From contig NC_084894.1 in assembly GCF_958979055.1 (NCBI RefSeq), positions 9,254,001 through 9,318,000 of the forward strand: a DNA stretch of 64,000 nt. The letters are read 5' to 3'. Below are positions 22,860 through 35,280 of this stretch, one piece after another. The notes below the pieces were generated by a model, which saw only the letters and a program-made list of their open reading frames with translations, had not been told where the DNA came from and searched no databases. The stretch comes from Alnus glutinosa (taxonomy: Eukaryota; Streptophyta; Magnoliopsida; Fagales; Betulaceae). Made by a program: the position numbers and the translations under genes. Numbering within the stretch: position 1 is the first letter of the stretch; each line of letters opens with the position of its first letter.

Positions 22860-23905
22860 AACTGTTTGGTTCGAAACTTTTTTAATATTCTAATCGGGTT
22901 TTATTTAAAAACTCGGAAACCCACGTCCAATCTGAATAAAAACCCGAATAAAACCCAGATTTAAATATTCAAATGTCAATATACAAATGTCATGATTATT
23001 TCATTCATTATCAACATTAATTTTCATAACACCAATCATTATACATAATTTTTCATATAATCTAATCATTCCCTACCATTTAAAAACATATTTTTTTTCC
23101 GATCTCAAAAATTTTAGGGATAATTACACTACTGGTCCTAAGGGTATGCCATAATTACAAATCATTCTCTATGGTTTAAAAAGTTCATAGAATGTCCTTG
23201 TGGTAAACTATAATTACAAATCGATCTCTGAAGTCAAATTCTGTTAAAAAATTTGACAGATTCTGTTAAATGTCAAGTCAGCGCCACATCAAACCAATAA
23301 GATGACGACATGTATCCATATGAATAAAAAATTATAAATTTATTAAAAATAAATAAATAAACTTATTTTTTTTGCCAACCTTTCCCTTTTTTGTTTTTTG
23401 TTTTTTTTTTTTTTTTAAAATAATTTTTTTTATTTATTTTTTAATAAATTTATATATTTTTTATTAAGATGGACGTGTCACCATCTTATTGGTTTGATGT
23501 GGCGCTGACGTGACATTTAACAAAATCTATCAAAATTTTAAATGAAATTTAACTCTAGGAATCGATTTGTAATTATAGTTTACCACAAGGATCTTCCATG
23601 AACTTTTTAAACCATAGGGAATGATTCGTGATTATGACATATCCCAGGGACCAGTGGTGCAATTATTCTAAAATTTAACACCAATCATTATACACAACTT
23701 TTCATGCAATCCAATCATTTCCAATAACTTCTTATCATTAAAAAACACTTTTTTTCAATCTAAAAAAATTCAACACCCAAACACAAATTTATAAAGAATT
23801 TGAATTCTATTCAACATCCAAACACATTTTTATTGTCTCGAAATTCGCAAACAGATTCAGAATATTATTCTTATTCAAAAATCCAACACCCAAACGGATT
23901 TTCGT
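22860..23905. mobile_element. Probable hAT-like outer element interrupted by an inner MITE
   Basis: The left end has CTGTTTGGTTCG and the right end the inverse of CCGTTTGGGTGT, fitting hAT-type termini. The interior is split by the inner inverted-repeat element 23117-23669. Sequences just outside the inner element (23029-23080 and 23678-23730, both starting AACACCAATCATTATACA) are direct copies of each other. The duplicated flank is much longer than a target duplication, so either the outer element had internal repeats or recombination enlarged it. Confidence 0.45.
23117..23669. mobile_element. MITE with about 190-base terminal inverted repeats
   Basis: The left arm from ATAATTACACTACTGGTCC through AAATCGATCTCTGAAGTC to CGCCACATCAAACCAATAAG is inverse to the right arm ending CCAGTGGTGCAATTAT. 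The centre is A/T-rich. Very long inverted repeats and no coding suggest a Mutator-like (MULE) non-autonomous element; an exact 9-base duplication is not clear. Confidence 0.75.
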
Positions 23906-26370
23906 AAAATGTTTTTGAAATCAAATTATCAACCAACCCATGTTCAATTTATTTTATATCGGATTCATGCCTAATTGTTCTATCTTCTGATTATGAGAGT
24001 TTATTTTCTGCTTAGTTGAGTTAAAAAAAATGTCTTTGGAATAAGTAATATAATGCTAGGTGAATCTCTGAAACCTTAGCGTTTCCCATTAATTTTCTCT
24101 AATTCTATTTTTATTTAGTTAATTTAATTTTAGTTTACCATCTCTCTATTGCTCTACTTTTTAATGAAAAAACAACAAAATCAATTCAATTTACTTTTTT
24201 GCATAATAACATGAATTTTATTTAATATCCACCGTTCCCTATAAATCGACCTCATATTTACCGAGAATTTATTACTTGTGAAAGTCTGCACTTGAGTTTG
24301 CATTCTTTTTGACGCAGCACCTTGGCTCACCAAACAACATATGCAAATGATGCACTAGAACGTACCCTTCCCTTTGCATATGTTCCAAACGGTAACAATT
24401 CTATAAGGAAGGAATTATATCCACCAATTTATTGACATGCTCATCTAAGACTTGCGCGAATCCAGTCGATAAGGGCGAGGAGCTGTTGGAGACAATATTT
24501 GAAGGAATGAATTCACAAAGATGCGCCACTTTCTATATGGGTCCCCCTTCACCTTCGACACTTGCCTAGTTGAGCCCGCTTGTCCGTTAAAAGACGAAAA
24601 ACCTCTATGAAAGGTAAAGTGGTCCACGTCACAAATACACAAGCTCTCACACATCTCTTGCTTTCATCTTGTTCATACGCCCTTTCAAATTCACTCTCGC
24701 TAATTTATTGTCACTAGTCACTAGTCAAAGTATGATATAAAATTATTCATTCTCACCAAAATTATGTAAACTTTGTAGATCTTTAATTTGACCCATTTAA
24801 TACATGAGTGTGTATGCAAATTTTGAATTTAAGACTTCTAACTATTTTCTTTCAATTGATAACAAAAATGACTTTAAAAATACTATTCTGCCCTTCTTGT
24901 TTTTAAATATTTTTATTTTTTCTTTTTAAAAAAATAAAAATAAACAAGGTGACCATGAGCCACCCCTTAGTTGGGCAAGCCACAAGTTGGGACACACACG
25001 GAGCTAAAAAAATTGTTCGTAGGGAGCAAGATTAAAAGATGGAGTTAAACAAAAATTATTTAAAAATATTAAAGATCATAACTAACGAAATAAATAAACT
25101 ATTCAAAAAAAAAAAATGTAATTATCACTTAAAACATATAAATTAACTTAAAATTTATTTGTTCGTGCCTAACATTAATTTATTCAATTCTCCTCGACGA
25201 GTTTTCATATTTTGAAATCGTTGTATGATTTCTACAATGCTAATAATTTAGAGATTACGTTCATGATTGGCTCATTGCTCTTAATACTCCTTTAATGATT
25301 TTTATTAGTTCAGCCTACTTTCTTCTCCTTCTTTTTTTTTTTTTTTTTGTTACCAATTCTTTTTTCCTGGCCTAACAGCATTCCTAGTTGCCCTATCAAA
25401 TAACTTTTTAGCTATTTTGGTGATGCAATTTGATGAAAACACACAAAAATCACTCTCAGCAACCTCACTACTTTAACCATGGTGAATACTGTTCACTCAC
25501 CAAATCATTAAAAGACTATAAAAATTGTCATTTATCTCTTTTTTTTCTCACACGAATCAGTTAGTACAACACCACTTTTTTCCGTTCTTTCTTCCATTTT
25601 CTTCTCCCAACTCTCACGCACCATTTTCTTTCTCCCAACTCCTACTTCCAGGATTCCTATGCCTTTGCTTTCACCTACAAAAATTGATTCTGAAATAGCA
25701 GTCCTTCCATCCGGAGTTGTGGAATTTCAACAGATTTGAAGGCTCACATTTATCATTCAAATAAGATCTATTCAACTTTCGCAATTCGGCAACTTTCCAA
25801 ACTATCTCTATATGTTCATTTTGATTCAACTGTCTGTTTTTGTTGCTCGGAAAATCACAAGTAAGCCCCATTACCGTTTCTCCTTGGAGCCATTCTTGAG
25901 TTGTGGGTTATTTGTTAGAATGATTGTCTGAAGTGCTGTTTTCTTAATGACCAAAGACCTAGGATTTTTTGTGGCAATAGGGAAAGAATAAAGAAATCTG
26001 AAAAAATATTATTTTTAAGGATGCTGAGAGTTCTTTAAAAAAATGGCTCACCAAAATAGAAAAAAATGATTTTTAACTATTTTGACTAATAAAATTTGGT
26101 AAGACTACTAAGAAGACTCACATTAGCTTAACATGCGTGCTCAATAGAAGACTTTAGAAGTCTATCAATGCCTATCACTAAGAGGGAGTCGGCATTAAAA
26201 CACGACAGTAGCTAACGACACTCATGCCAGTTGCCAGTTGAGCCCTCGGTGGAACTGAATGGTCTGTTTCTCAAATTAATTTGACGTATAACATGTTTTC
26301 CACCTGCTCGAGATATCAAGATATCTCCTTTTATAATGTCTTACTAATAAGCCTGACCCAAAAAGAAAAT

Positions 26371-26979
26371 GGTTAAACACGCCTATAGTCCCTGAGTTTT
26401 AGAAACTTTATTTTTTAGTTATTGAGTTTCAATTCGCATCACAGATGATACCTCAATTTTGCGAAAAAACCGAATTAGTACCTCGATTAAGTTTTCCGTC
26501 CAAAAACTAACGGTCCGCCATGTGAGGGTTGACATATGTCACAATATAACAAATTACAAAAAAAAAAAAAAAAAAAAAAAAATCATTAAAATTAATTATA
26601 AAATTAAAAAAATATTAAAAAAAAAAAATTGAAGCGTTTTTGCCCTTAGGGTGGCCGGACCACCCCAATGGGCCAAAACCCTTGATTTTTTTTTTTTTAA
26701 TTATTATTTCTACCATGGGGTGGCCGAACCACCCCCCATGGGCCACGAGGGTGGTTCGACCATCCCCAAACTGGCCGGCCTGGGGGTGGCCGAACCTACA
26801 ACACATGTCAATCTTCAGGGGTTGACACGTGGCGGGCCGTTAGCTTTTGGACGGAAAACTTAACCGAGGTACTAATTCGGTCTTTTTCCAAAATTGAGGT
26901 ATCATCTGTGATGCAAATTGAAACTCAATGGCTAAAAAATAAGGTTTCCAAAACTTAAGGACCAGAGGTGCATTTAACC
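26371..26979. mobile_element. MULE-type MITE with about 170-base inverted repeats and 9-base target duplication
   Basis: The left arm GGTTAAACACGCCTATAGTCC...CCGAATTAGTACCTCGATTAA is inverse to the right arm ending CCAGAGGTGCATTTAACC. Flanks AAAAGAAAA (26361-26369 and 26981-26989) give a 9-base duplication, typical of Mutator-like elements. The middle carries several copies of GGTGGCCGAACCACCCC and variants (26651-26800), themselves partly palindromic. Confidence 0.8.
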
Positions 26980-27591
26980 TAAAAGAAAAAACAACCAAGC
27001 CTCTTTATAAAAAAAAATAAATAAAAATTAAAAATCAAATTAGTTTGCCAAATACTGCATCAGGAGGCCCTTTTCCTAATTATGTTGAAATTATTACTTT
27101 ATTAGTAGGAAAGACATAATGATAGTTTCATAACATTGTTGCTATTTATTTGAATAAAAAATGAGTATTAGTCTTATATTTAAAATCTTTGTAAACTCAT
27201 ATATTAAATTGGTTAAATTAAAAATTAAGGTTTAAAATGTAAAATCCGAAAAAGCACACAGAGTTCTCAAAATATATATATATATTTTCTCATCTTTAAA
27301 ATCAAGTAGCTACAGGATACTATTTGTAAAAATATAAAGGGATTATTAACAGTTGGTGAGATGCTCCCACTGAAGTGCATGTCCATATGGATATGAGATA
27401 TGAGGATATCAAATAGAGCCTTAGGCCCTTATAAATAGAATTCTAAGCCAGCTTCTGATCAATAGAACATGAAGAGGTATCTTCTTAGTTTTAGTGACCT
27501 TATTCTTTCTAATCACCGCTTCAATCATAATGAGATTTTAGTTTTAAAGCAACAAAACAAATATGGCAAAACTGGTAGACGAAAATACTCA

Positions 27592-30285
27592 CTAAATGAA
27601 TTGCAGGGTACGCTCGGATGGATCAAACCCTCTTCGGAACATCTCTTCTACCCACCTCTTAGCCTCAGCTTTCCTCCCATGTTTGAAAAAGCCATGCACT
27701 AAGGTGTCATAAGTCCATCGATTAGGTTCATACCCTTTCTGACACATTCGATTGAACAACTCACAAGCAAGGTCCATCTCCCTCATGCATAGCCTTCTCA
27801 ACAACATATTGTATGTGTATGTGTCAAGCGGGAAGCACTTTTCAACCACTTCTTCCAAGTTCTCAATGTCTTGGCTAACTCTAACTCGGCCAGAAAATGC
27901 ACCAACCAGCAGCCCAAGAATTGAAGTACGAGAAGATTTATTATCCTGCACCTCCCTCCAACGAACCCAAGTGTCATAAAGCTCTCGGCTCTTCAAAGAG
28001 TGCAGCAAAAGTACATTGCCCATAAAAGAAGTTATCTGGCGCCCAACTTTCTCCAATTCATCAATAAGATTTATCACCGTATCATACTCTCCACTAGAGC
28101 ACAACAGCTTTATGAGATACTCGTAAGATTCAGCGCTTGGAACCACTCCATTATTCCTCATTTCCCTCATGAAATCCAATGCAATATTCACCTTGTTCAC
28201 TTTGCAGAGACCAACAATCATGGAATTGGTTATTTTTCTCCCAATCCTTCTTCTCTGGCGCAAATCAGTGAAGAAATTCAAAGCATCTGCAATTCTTTCA
28301 CTCCTTATATAACTCTGCAACATAAGAATGTCAGAACTCACATTGGGCTCAATCCCACTTCTCCTCATCATCTCAAATACTTCTCTAGCCAGCTCAGGCT
28401 TTTTGGCATGCCCAGCTCCATCAATAAAGAAGTTGTAAATCTGACAATTGGGTTCGTGATGAGACAACTGCATCTCCAACAAATTAAGAAACTGCTTTTC
28501 CGGATTTTCCATATCACACAGACAATGAATAACAGCTCTGAACAAGGCTCGAGTCGGGATGTAACCCTTTTCTTGCATCTCAATAAGAAGCCTAGCTGCA
28601 ATATCTCCCCTGTTCGACTTGTTAAAACCGTGTATCAAGTTAAAGTAAGTATTCTTTTTACTAACTTTATTTATTCTGTTGAGTTCCCCGTGTATCAAAT
28701 ACCCATCTTCTACCCTCCTACCCCTACACAAAGCAGATATAAACTTGTCGTATGTGGAAGTGCTTGGCATAACATTCCTCTCCAAGGCAACAAGGACCAA
28801 GTCCTTCATCTTATCAAGCTTTCCTTCTCTGCACAAAGCATCTGCAAGTATAGAAAACGTTTTTCTACCAGGGAAATAACCTTGGTCAATAGAATTCTTC
28901 AACACGGAATACGCTTCATCAATGCTTCCATCACCACACAGAGTATTGATCAAATAGTTATAAGCCATGCAATTAGGAGAGAGCGAAAATTCAGACCTCA
29001 ATTTGTACAACTCAAGCGCAACATCCACCATCCCAGCTTTACAAAAAAAACACAATGCAGCATTCATGGTGACCTTGTCAGGGCATATCTGACCCTCCTT
29101 CATTTCCATCAGCAAATCGCACAACTCCTCGAGCCGGTTCTCCCTCAAAAGCCGACATATCAAAACATTGTACCGGAACACTTCAGGAACATACCCTTCC
29201 AATGACTTCTTGCTCCGCAGGAACTCCAAAGCTTCGCTCAACCTCCCAGCCTGAGCAAGATCCCTTATCCACACTCCATACGCTTGCTCCATTGGCACCA
29301 TCCCCGACTCCTGAAACTCCTCCACCAACTTCCCTGCTTTCTCGAACATATTATTCTTACAAAATGCATCCAAGAGCACGCTCACTACATGGCCATTCGT
29401 ATCCCGTCCTTGACTCACCAACCCGCGCAAGAAAGCTTCAGCCTCGTCCAACCGATTCTGCTTCCAGTAACACTTCACCTTAATCGAATGCGTGATCTCA
29501 CTCTCCAAACCCCTCATCTGAATCTGCTTGAGAATGACCTCAACCGCGTCGAAACAACTCTCCTCCACCAAAGCATTCAAAAGCACGTGATAAGCAAAAG
29601 AATCCAAGTCAAGACCTTGAAACCGCATTTTAGCAAACAGTTGGAGCGCAACTTCGGGCTTACCCGCAACAGCATAACCCATCACTAAAGTGTCGTGGAA
29701 GCGAACCCTGTGAAGGTAGCGTTGCCTCCTGTAGTTATCGAGGAAGTCCAGCATGAGGGACATGAGCTCGGCCTTGGAGAGGATCTTCAATATGGCGTTG
29801 AAGGTGGCGCGGGTGTGGTAGAAGCCCGGCTGGCGGCCAGCCCAGTCGAAGAACTTGATGCAGGCGAGCACGTCTTTGCCGTAGCTCAGAACCTCCAACA
29901 CGAAGGCCTCGGAGAGGCGCAGGCCGAGCTGAGAGAGCGTGAGGTCGGCGGCGCGGCTCGAGGCCAAGTCGTCGTCGACCTGGGTGCCTAAGATGGCGAA
30001 GATTTGATCCAAAAGGACGTTGTCGCGGCGCTTGAACCAGTCCTTGAAGGAGGAGACCAAAAGATCGGGGGAAGCATGTAGGAATGGATTGCTGTTGGTT
30101 GAGGCCGAGGAAAACGATGCTGCGTAGTAATAATACAAATGGGGATGTAGGGACAAGGAAGAGGTTGTCGGAGAGGTGGAGATTAGGATAACAATTGGGG
30201 AGAGCAAGGCCCTAGATTTTGCTACATGTTTCAGTGAAAGCATTCTTGGGGATTTCGGATTTGGATTTAGATTTCCAACTACCAA
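27592..30285 (-). CDS. Pentatricopeptide repeat protein, P class, probably mitochondrial (At1g71210-like)
   Basis: Intronless 897-codon frame. PPR motifs run almost continuously from about residue 160 to the end (for example RFHDTLVMGYAVAGKPEVAL, SFAYHVLLNALVEESCFDAV, TYDTLVHGFFKHGRKAEAKR). There is no E, E+ or DYW extension, so it is P class, typically binding organellar RNA to stabilise it or promote splicing or translation. The start is uncertain: Met15 (codon 30243-30241) opens MLSLKHVAKSRALLSPIVI, a good basic amphipathic presequence, and may be the real start rather than Met1. The layout and length recall the Arabidopsis protein At1g71210. It is on the same strand as the MAG2-like gene upstream but 1.7 kb away, so transcribed separately. 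RNA target unknown. Confidence 0.93.
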   Translation of the reverse strand: MVVGNLNPNPKSPRMLSLKHVAKSRALLSPIVILISTSPTTSSLSLHPHLYYYYAASFSSASTNSNPFLHASPDLLVSSFKDWFKRRDNVLLDQIFAILGTQVDDDLASSRAADLTLSQLGLRLSEAFVLEVLSYGKDVLACIKFFDWAGRQPGFYHTRATFNAILKILSKAELMSLMLDFLDNYRRQRYLHRVRFHDTLVMGYAVAGKPEVALQLFAKMRFQGLDLDSFAYHVLLNALVEESCFDAVEVILKQIQMRGLESEITHSIKVKCYWKQNRLDEAEAFLRGLVSQGRDTNGHVVSVLLDAFCKNNMFEKAGKLVEEFQESGMVPMEQAYGVWIRDLAQAGRLSEALEFLRSKKSLEGYVPEVFRYNVLICRLLRENRLEELCDLLMEMKEGQICPDKVTMNAALCFFCKAGMVDVALELYKLRSEFSLSPNCMAYNYLINTLCGDGSIDEAYSVLKNSIDQGYFPGRKTFSILADALCREGKLDKMKDLVLVALERNVMPSTSTYDKFISALCRGRRVEDGYLIHGELNRINKVSKKNTYFNLIHGFNKSNRGDIAARLLIEMQEKGYIPTRALFRAVIHCLCDMENPEKQFLNLLEMQLSHHEPNCQIYNFFIDGAGHAKKPELAREVFEMMRRSGIEPNVSSDILMLQSYIRSERIADALNFFTDLRQRRRIGRKITNSMIVGLCKVNKVNIALDFMREMRNNGVVPSAESYEYLIKLLCSSGEYDTVINLIDELEKVGRQITSFMGNVLLLHSLKSRELYDTWVRWREVQDNKSSRTSILGLLVGAFSGRVRVSQDIENLEEVVEKCFPLDTYTYNMLLRRLCMREMDLACELFNRMCQKGYEPNRWTYDTLVHGFFKHGRKAEAKRWVEEMFRRGFDPSERTLQFI

Positions 30286-32000
30286 AGTTGTAGAGGTCTA
30301 TGCTTATTGCTATTATTAATCTAATTTTTGTTGTTAATAAGCTTGGCTTGCTTGATCGTCTTCTTCTTCATCAGGCAGCAGAAGAAGAAGAAGAAGAAGA
30401 CACTGATTCTGAATTCCTCATACTGATGATAACATAACCCATATGGGTATCCAAACAAAGTGAATTGGTAATGAAATATGGTCGGATAGGTTTAAAGCGT
30501 TTAAGTAAATGGATCGGGTTAATATTCATTTATATAATTTTATATTTATATTTTAATATAATTTGAATTCGACACATAATATTAAGACTTGTAATTTTTT
30601 ATACGATCCATGAGCTCAACAAGAACTCAATAAAAAGTTAACAAATTAAGAATTGAATGTCTAATCCATTTATCTCATATTTTGACACGATGTGAACTTG
30701 TAACGTAAACATGAATTGTTACCTTTAAAAGACGGGAACAATTATATACAATACATGTGAAAGATAAATTCTAAACTTACAAAAATTGGAGGCGGCTGGT
30801 AGAGGAATAAAGAAGAAAAAGAATTGCATAATGTATAATTCTTGGAACATCAATCGTTATTTAAATAATCAATTTTTTTTTTTAATTCTATTTTGTATTT
30901 TTAAAATTATAATAACACATAATAATAAATACTAATGTTGTAGATATCAAATTAATAAAAATAATGCACACTAAGTAATATAATCTTCACTATTTAATAC
31001 GAAAAACAATGATTATATACCATAAAATACATAGGACTTCTAGAATTCAAAGAATTCTAATTAGGAAAAGTTCACACTCCCTCAAACTACGACCTAATTG
31101 ATAATGTCCTCCTAAATTTTAGATTGTAACATAAAATTGTCAATGTCCTTCAAGGCCAAAAAAATACTCTTAATAAAAATAAAAATTTCTAAAAAAAACT
31201 ATTTTATTATTATTATTATTATTTTTAGTTTTTCTTTTTTATTTTTGAATTTATAGGTGTATTTTGTCTTATTGAAAAAAAAAATATTAGGTCATTTTTA
31301 TCTTTTTGTTGGCCTTTAGAGACATTGATAATTTTTAATAATTTGAAAAGACATTGTCGCAATTAGGTAATAGTTTGAAAGAATATGTAAATTTTTCTCA
31401 TTCTAATTCTCTGGGGGAGGTGACATTGTCCAAGGGGAAGGATGTTTGGACCACTTAATTAATTGTATGATTAAGGTTAAAAATATATTCTAATATATAC
31501 TTGAGGGGTTCCATATGATGGCCAATTTAGCTGCGCAATAATTTTAGGAATTTGGGGCCAACTCACCTGCTTTATAATTTTATTGCCCCATCCATGCCAC
31601 CAAAAAAATAATTGGTGATTCTGTCTTTCTGTTTGTATTGCTTCACCTTGGTTATCCACCCCCACCAGTGATAGCAAAGCCTCGAGTGATGGGTGAAAAA
31701 ACTATCTACTCCAACTCAGTTTATCATCTTTCAACATCACCTCCCTCTTCTCCACACTAACATCTTATTCTTTCTTTGCATGCTCATCTGTTGGTGGAAT
31801 GAATCTCCATTACCAGTTCATAAACAGTAAAAATCATAATGGGAGGAGTATCTCAAGTTTACTGTGATCTTTTTGTATACCATTTGATTCAGATGCATTC
31901 AAACAAGCATTGGTAAATTTAATAATAATATAAAGAAAGTACCAACCAAATCTAACTACAACAAGCTCGAAGGAAAATAGATAAATAATCCTTGTGAATA
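30286..32000. other. Spacer between the MAG2-like and PPR genes
   Basis: Contains a GAA microsatellite (30380-30400) in the likely PPR leader, a MITE (31051-31410), and the 3' flank of the MAG2-like gene. A short frame at 31477-31677 has no recognisable domain. No gene seen. Confidence 0.5.
31051..31410. mobile_element. MITE with about 90-base imperfect terminal inverted repeats
   Basis: The left arm AGAATTCTAATTAGGAAAAG...CCTAATTGATAATGTCCTC...CAATGTCCTTCAAGGCC is inverse (with mismatches) to the right arm GGCCTTTAGAGACATTG...CAATTAGGTAATAG...TTCTAATTCT. The loop is A/T-rich. No clear duplication. Confidence 0.6.
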
Positions 32001-35000
32001 TCAAGTTCCAAACTTCCTGTTCCTCAAAAGTTTATCAACTTGATCAAAAGGGAGGTGGGAAATTCCATGAACATGCAAGCATTTCATTCCATTTTCACCA
32101 GTGGATAAAACCACCCGCAAATGCCTTACCTCTCCCTTGTTCATATTTAACAGCTTAAGAGTCTCTTTAATACATGGGAAAAATGCTTGGGGCCGAGCAC
32201 AAAACGGCTGAAAAATACATAACAATGCTTGCATATCAGTTTCAAACTGACTCACCCCACAGTCAGAAAATTGAATCTTACTTGTGAGACTGCTGCAAGA
32301 AACGAAATGGTCAAGCCCTTCAGCAACACTTCTCCATAAATCCAAGAAGTCTCTTGGATTGAGACTCGTTTTCAAAACATTCAGCTGACTTCTAAGAACG
32401 TCTAATGCTTCAACAAAATCAGTTGATACAGGTAGATCCATGGTTGCCGATAATCTAACTGGAGTTAAAGCTGCTAGCTCTTGCTCAAAATTTTCCTTAT
32501 TTTGGACATATTCCAAGGAAAGATTCTCAAATTCGCGAAGAATAACAGCAATTATCTCCATAAGCCAATTGGTCTCAAACTCAGATAAGTTTTCTATTTC
32601 TTCTACAAAGAAGCAACTGTTGTCAATACTTTCATCTTTGTCATGATGATTAGAATCATTTTCAGCAATTCTCATCTCGAGAATCTCCACATCATCACTC
32701 CATTCTTGCAGTTTTGATTCCACGTATCTGGCAGCATTAATTAATCCGCATAATCTGATCAATGCATCATCATTAGAATATTCAGGAGGGAATTCGGTCC
32801 TCTGGAACCGCAAAAGGAGTACTTCAAAAAAGTACCAGAGGAATTTGACTGCAGCTGATCTGATAAATTGTAGACGTGGTAATGTGGCTGGCAGAGTTTG
32901 ACATCGCTCAATCAATTCCCATGAAATTTTAAGGGCAGATTCTGCAATGGATGGAGCTTTATGGTCTTCTCTAGTAGAAAGAAGATATTGCTCAGTGTTT
33001 GTATTGATGTGCAATGCAGATCCATGTTTGTTATCAATTATCCAAGCTCTCTCATCTTTCAGTTCTGCTTTTAGCTTCTTACAAGCAACCCTGAGCTCTA
33101 TCTTTGCCCAAATCTTTAGCCAATCAGGCCTATCACAGAATATCATTAATACTGACATGCCTCTTGAAAGCCCTTCATACTTTTCAGACTCTGCCAGGAA
33201 GAGACATGTTTCCAAATTTACAAGCGATTGCATCCGTTTATCAAAAGCAACTATGAGGTCTATCAGATGAAGCCATGAAGTCATAACTTCAGATTTCATA
33301 TGTATTTCCCTGTATCTTTCAGCAAGACCAGAGAAAATGTTCTTTGCTAAAAACCCAGACAGCATTTGGATCATTGCAGAAAGCCAAGCTTCTTTAGCAC
33401 TACAACTTACCAATCTTGCTCTATCAATCAAAGGCTGCAACACATCATCCACTCCCACGATAAAATCCCGTGTAACTTTATACACAAGAGCAAAGATAAA
33501 CTCAGGCTGATCAACCCATTTCGCAAAGTGGTACTCCATCCGGGATGCAATAGGAGATACCAATTCATCAATGGCCCAGAGCTGCATATTGTACTCCTTT
33601 CTTCCTAAAAGATTAAACTGTCGCTCTTCCCTTTGTTTCTGCAGATGCTGTAAAGCGCAAAGAGCGACAAAGCTATGAGAATAACTCTCTCTTTTGTCTC
33701 CTTGCATCAGACCTAGAGGGTTAGGGATGCCAGATATTTGTATGCTTTCGGTTTTAGATGTCAAAAGTTTTGGTGGCCAACCAAGGGAAGCAAGAACAGC
33801 TCGGTGATCTGCAAAAACTTGTGGCCTGAGAGCACCCAAAATTTTATCTACTCTAGCATCAACAGATTTCAAAAGATTACACCACTGAGGCTGGAATTTC
33901 CCAATGTTGATCAATAATTTTTCAATATCATTCATGGCTTTTATGGCTTGAAGCAACTTCTCTTGCTTTGGTCCAGAGTCCTGCATTCCAAAAACATATT
34001 CATGTTCAACATTTTGGGACCCATCAACCAATCTACCATTTGAACATGCAAGCAGGAGTGGCGAAACCATTTAGAAGCAATTGATGAATTTGAAACCTTT
34101 GCTGAGAACAAAGTCCCGGAATGCCGATTCATGACGCGGAAAACAGCATCTTCAAGATCCCCAACCAGAGCTTCCAATCGTAGAGCAGTCTCTGAAATAT
34201 TTATGAAGATAAGCTTCGCTACTGAAGAAATACATGATGATAAAGAGAAAATGAAAGGAAATAAAGAAACAGAGACAAAGTATTTACGGGTGATTCAGTG
34301 TTAGACACTGACTACATTTTTGCTCTTATTGCTTGATTTACAGTACAAATTAAGAATTGAGATAGGTGAAAAAATACGAGTATCATACGTGAAGACAAAA
34401 TCAAATATGATTACCTAAAGTATAGGAGATGATATTTCAATCATATATTCTAAAAGCATCTCGCTCGGTAACCCCAAAAAAAAAGAAACAAAATTTGGGC
34501 AAATGAATTAGACAACAAAATCAATCACGATGAACATGTTTTGTCCGACAGGTATGCATGGCAAGAAAGAAAGACATACACCATTTACTAAGAAGAAAAG
34601 AGGTGGAAGTAAAGACATTAAACGTCTCTGTCTTCGCCTCTGTCTCATGACGCATACCCACAATTTCAAATTTGAAACCCATAAATAATCTAGCATCATA
34701 ATCGTTTGGAATTACGGGATTTGACAAAGTTGATCACATTCATTCCCACAAAAACAGCACTTTATCTTTCAAATAGATACATAAAATTCATAACTCACCA
34801 ACATAATTGTGAATACCCTCTATTTGCCTTACTTTCTTAGCAAGCTGAGGCAGCTCTTCAGCCCATACCTTGGAACCCACCCCATCTACAATCCCAAAAA
34901 AAAAAAAATTAGACCCAATTGTAAAATTTATTCAAAAGTTCAAATCAAACTGTATAGTTAACAGTACAGAGAGGCAGTGACCAACGTGGAGCACAGCGGA

Positions 35001-35280
35001 GGCTGAGATTCTCAATCTTAAGATTGAGATGGTGAATGGAGGTCCTGGCCGCGAAGGAGCGAGAGATCCAGGAAACGGCGCGATTGGCCAGGTCTCTTCC
35101 GAGGTGGAGGAGATCGGCGTCCAGATCGGCGCAGCGTTCATTGAGTGCTGCCAAGACATGAGGAGCTCCGACAAGCAGATCTTCACGGGCCCGGAAATGT
35201 TCCTCCAGGAACGCAAACTGCTCCGGTGAGAGCTCAGTGTGTTTGGGCAAGACAGGATGCGCTGGCACTGGAGGCTCCAT
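32001..35280 (-). CDS. MAG2L: RINT1/TIP20-family tethering factor, MAG2-like (MAG2L type)
   Basis: Exons on the minus strand: 35280-34986, 34885-34799, 34191 to 34097 or 34037, and 33980-32001. The product is 818 or 838 residues (Arabidopsis MAG2L is about 804). The RINT1/TIP20 domain fills exon 4: QPQWCNLLKSVDARVDKILG, LASLGWPPKL, NPLGLMQGDKRESYSHSFVA, then QPEFIFALVYKVTRDF and FCDRPDWLKIWAKIELRVAC, all matching the plant MAG2 family. MAG2 proteins are subunits of the Dsl1-type complex that tethers Golgi-derived vesicles at the ER with the SNAREs SEC20 and SYP81; in seeds the loss of MAG2 blocks storage-protein export. The N-terminal MEPPVPAHPVLPKHTELSPE fits MAG2L better than MAG2. The end of exon 3 is ambiguous: the donor AAG|GT at 34097 leaves a 116-base intron, the donor at 34037 only 56 bases; both keep the frame. 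The longer intron is more likely. Confidence 0.93.

Larger units (their letters stand above)
22475..27591. other. Gene-free spacer between the DEFL and PPR genes, rich in small elements
   Basis: Five kilobases of AT-rich DNA containing the nested MITEs (22860-23905 and 26371-26979). The remainder has only short frames without recognisable domains (for example 24445-24654 minus and 25671-25871 minus). I see no gene. Confidence 0.5.

Noticed and set aside
24445..24654. 69-residue minus frame upstream of the PPR gene
   Set aside because: No homology recognised, no splice partners, AT-rich spacer context.
28000..29205. 401-residue open frame on the plus strand
   Set aside because: It lies wholly antisense to the PPR gene; its residue content (His, Gln, Thr, Ser rich) is what the complement of repetitive PPR codons gives, and it has no domain.
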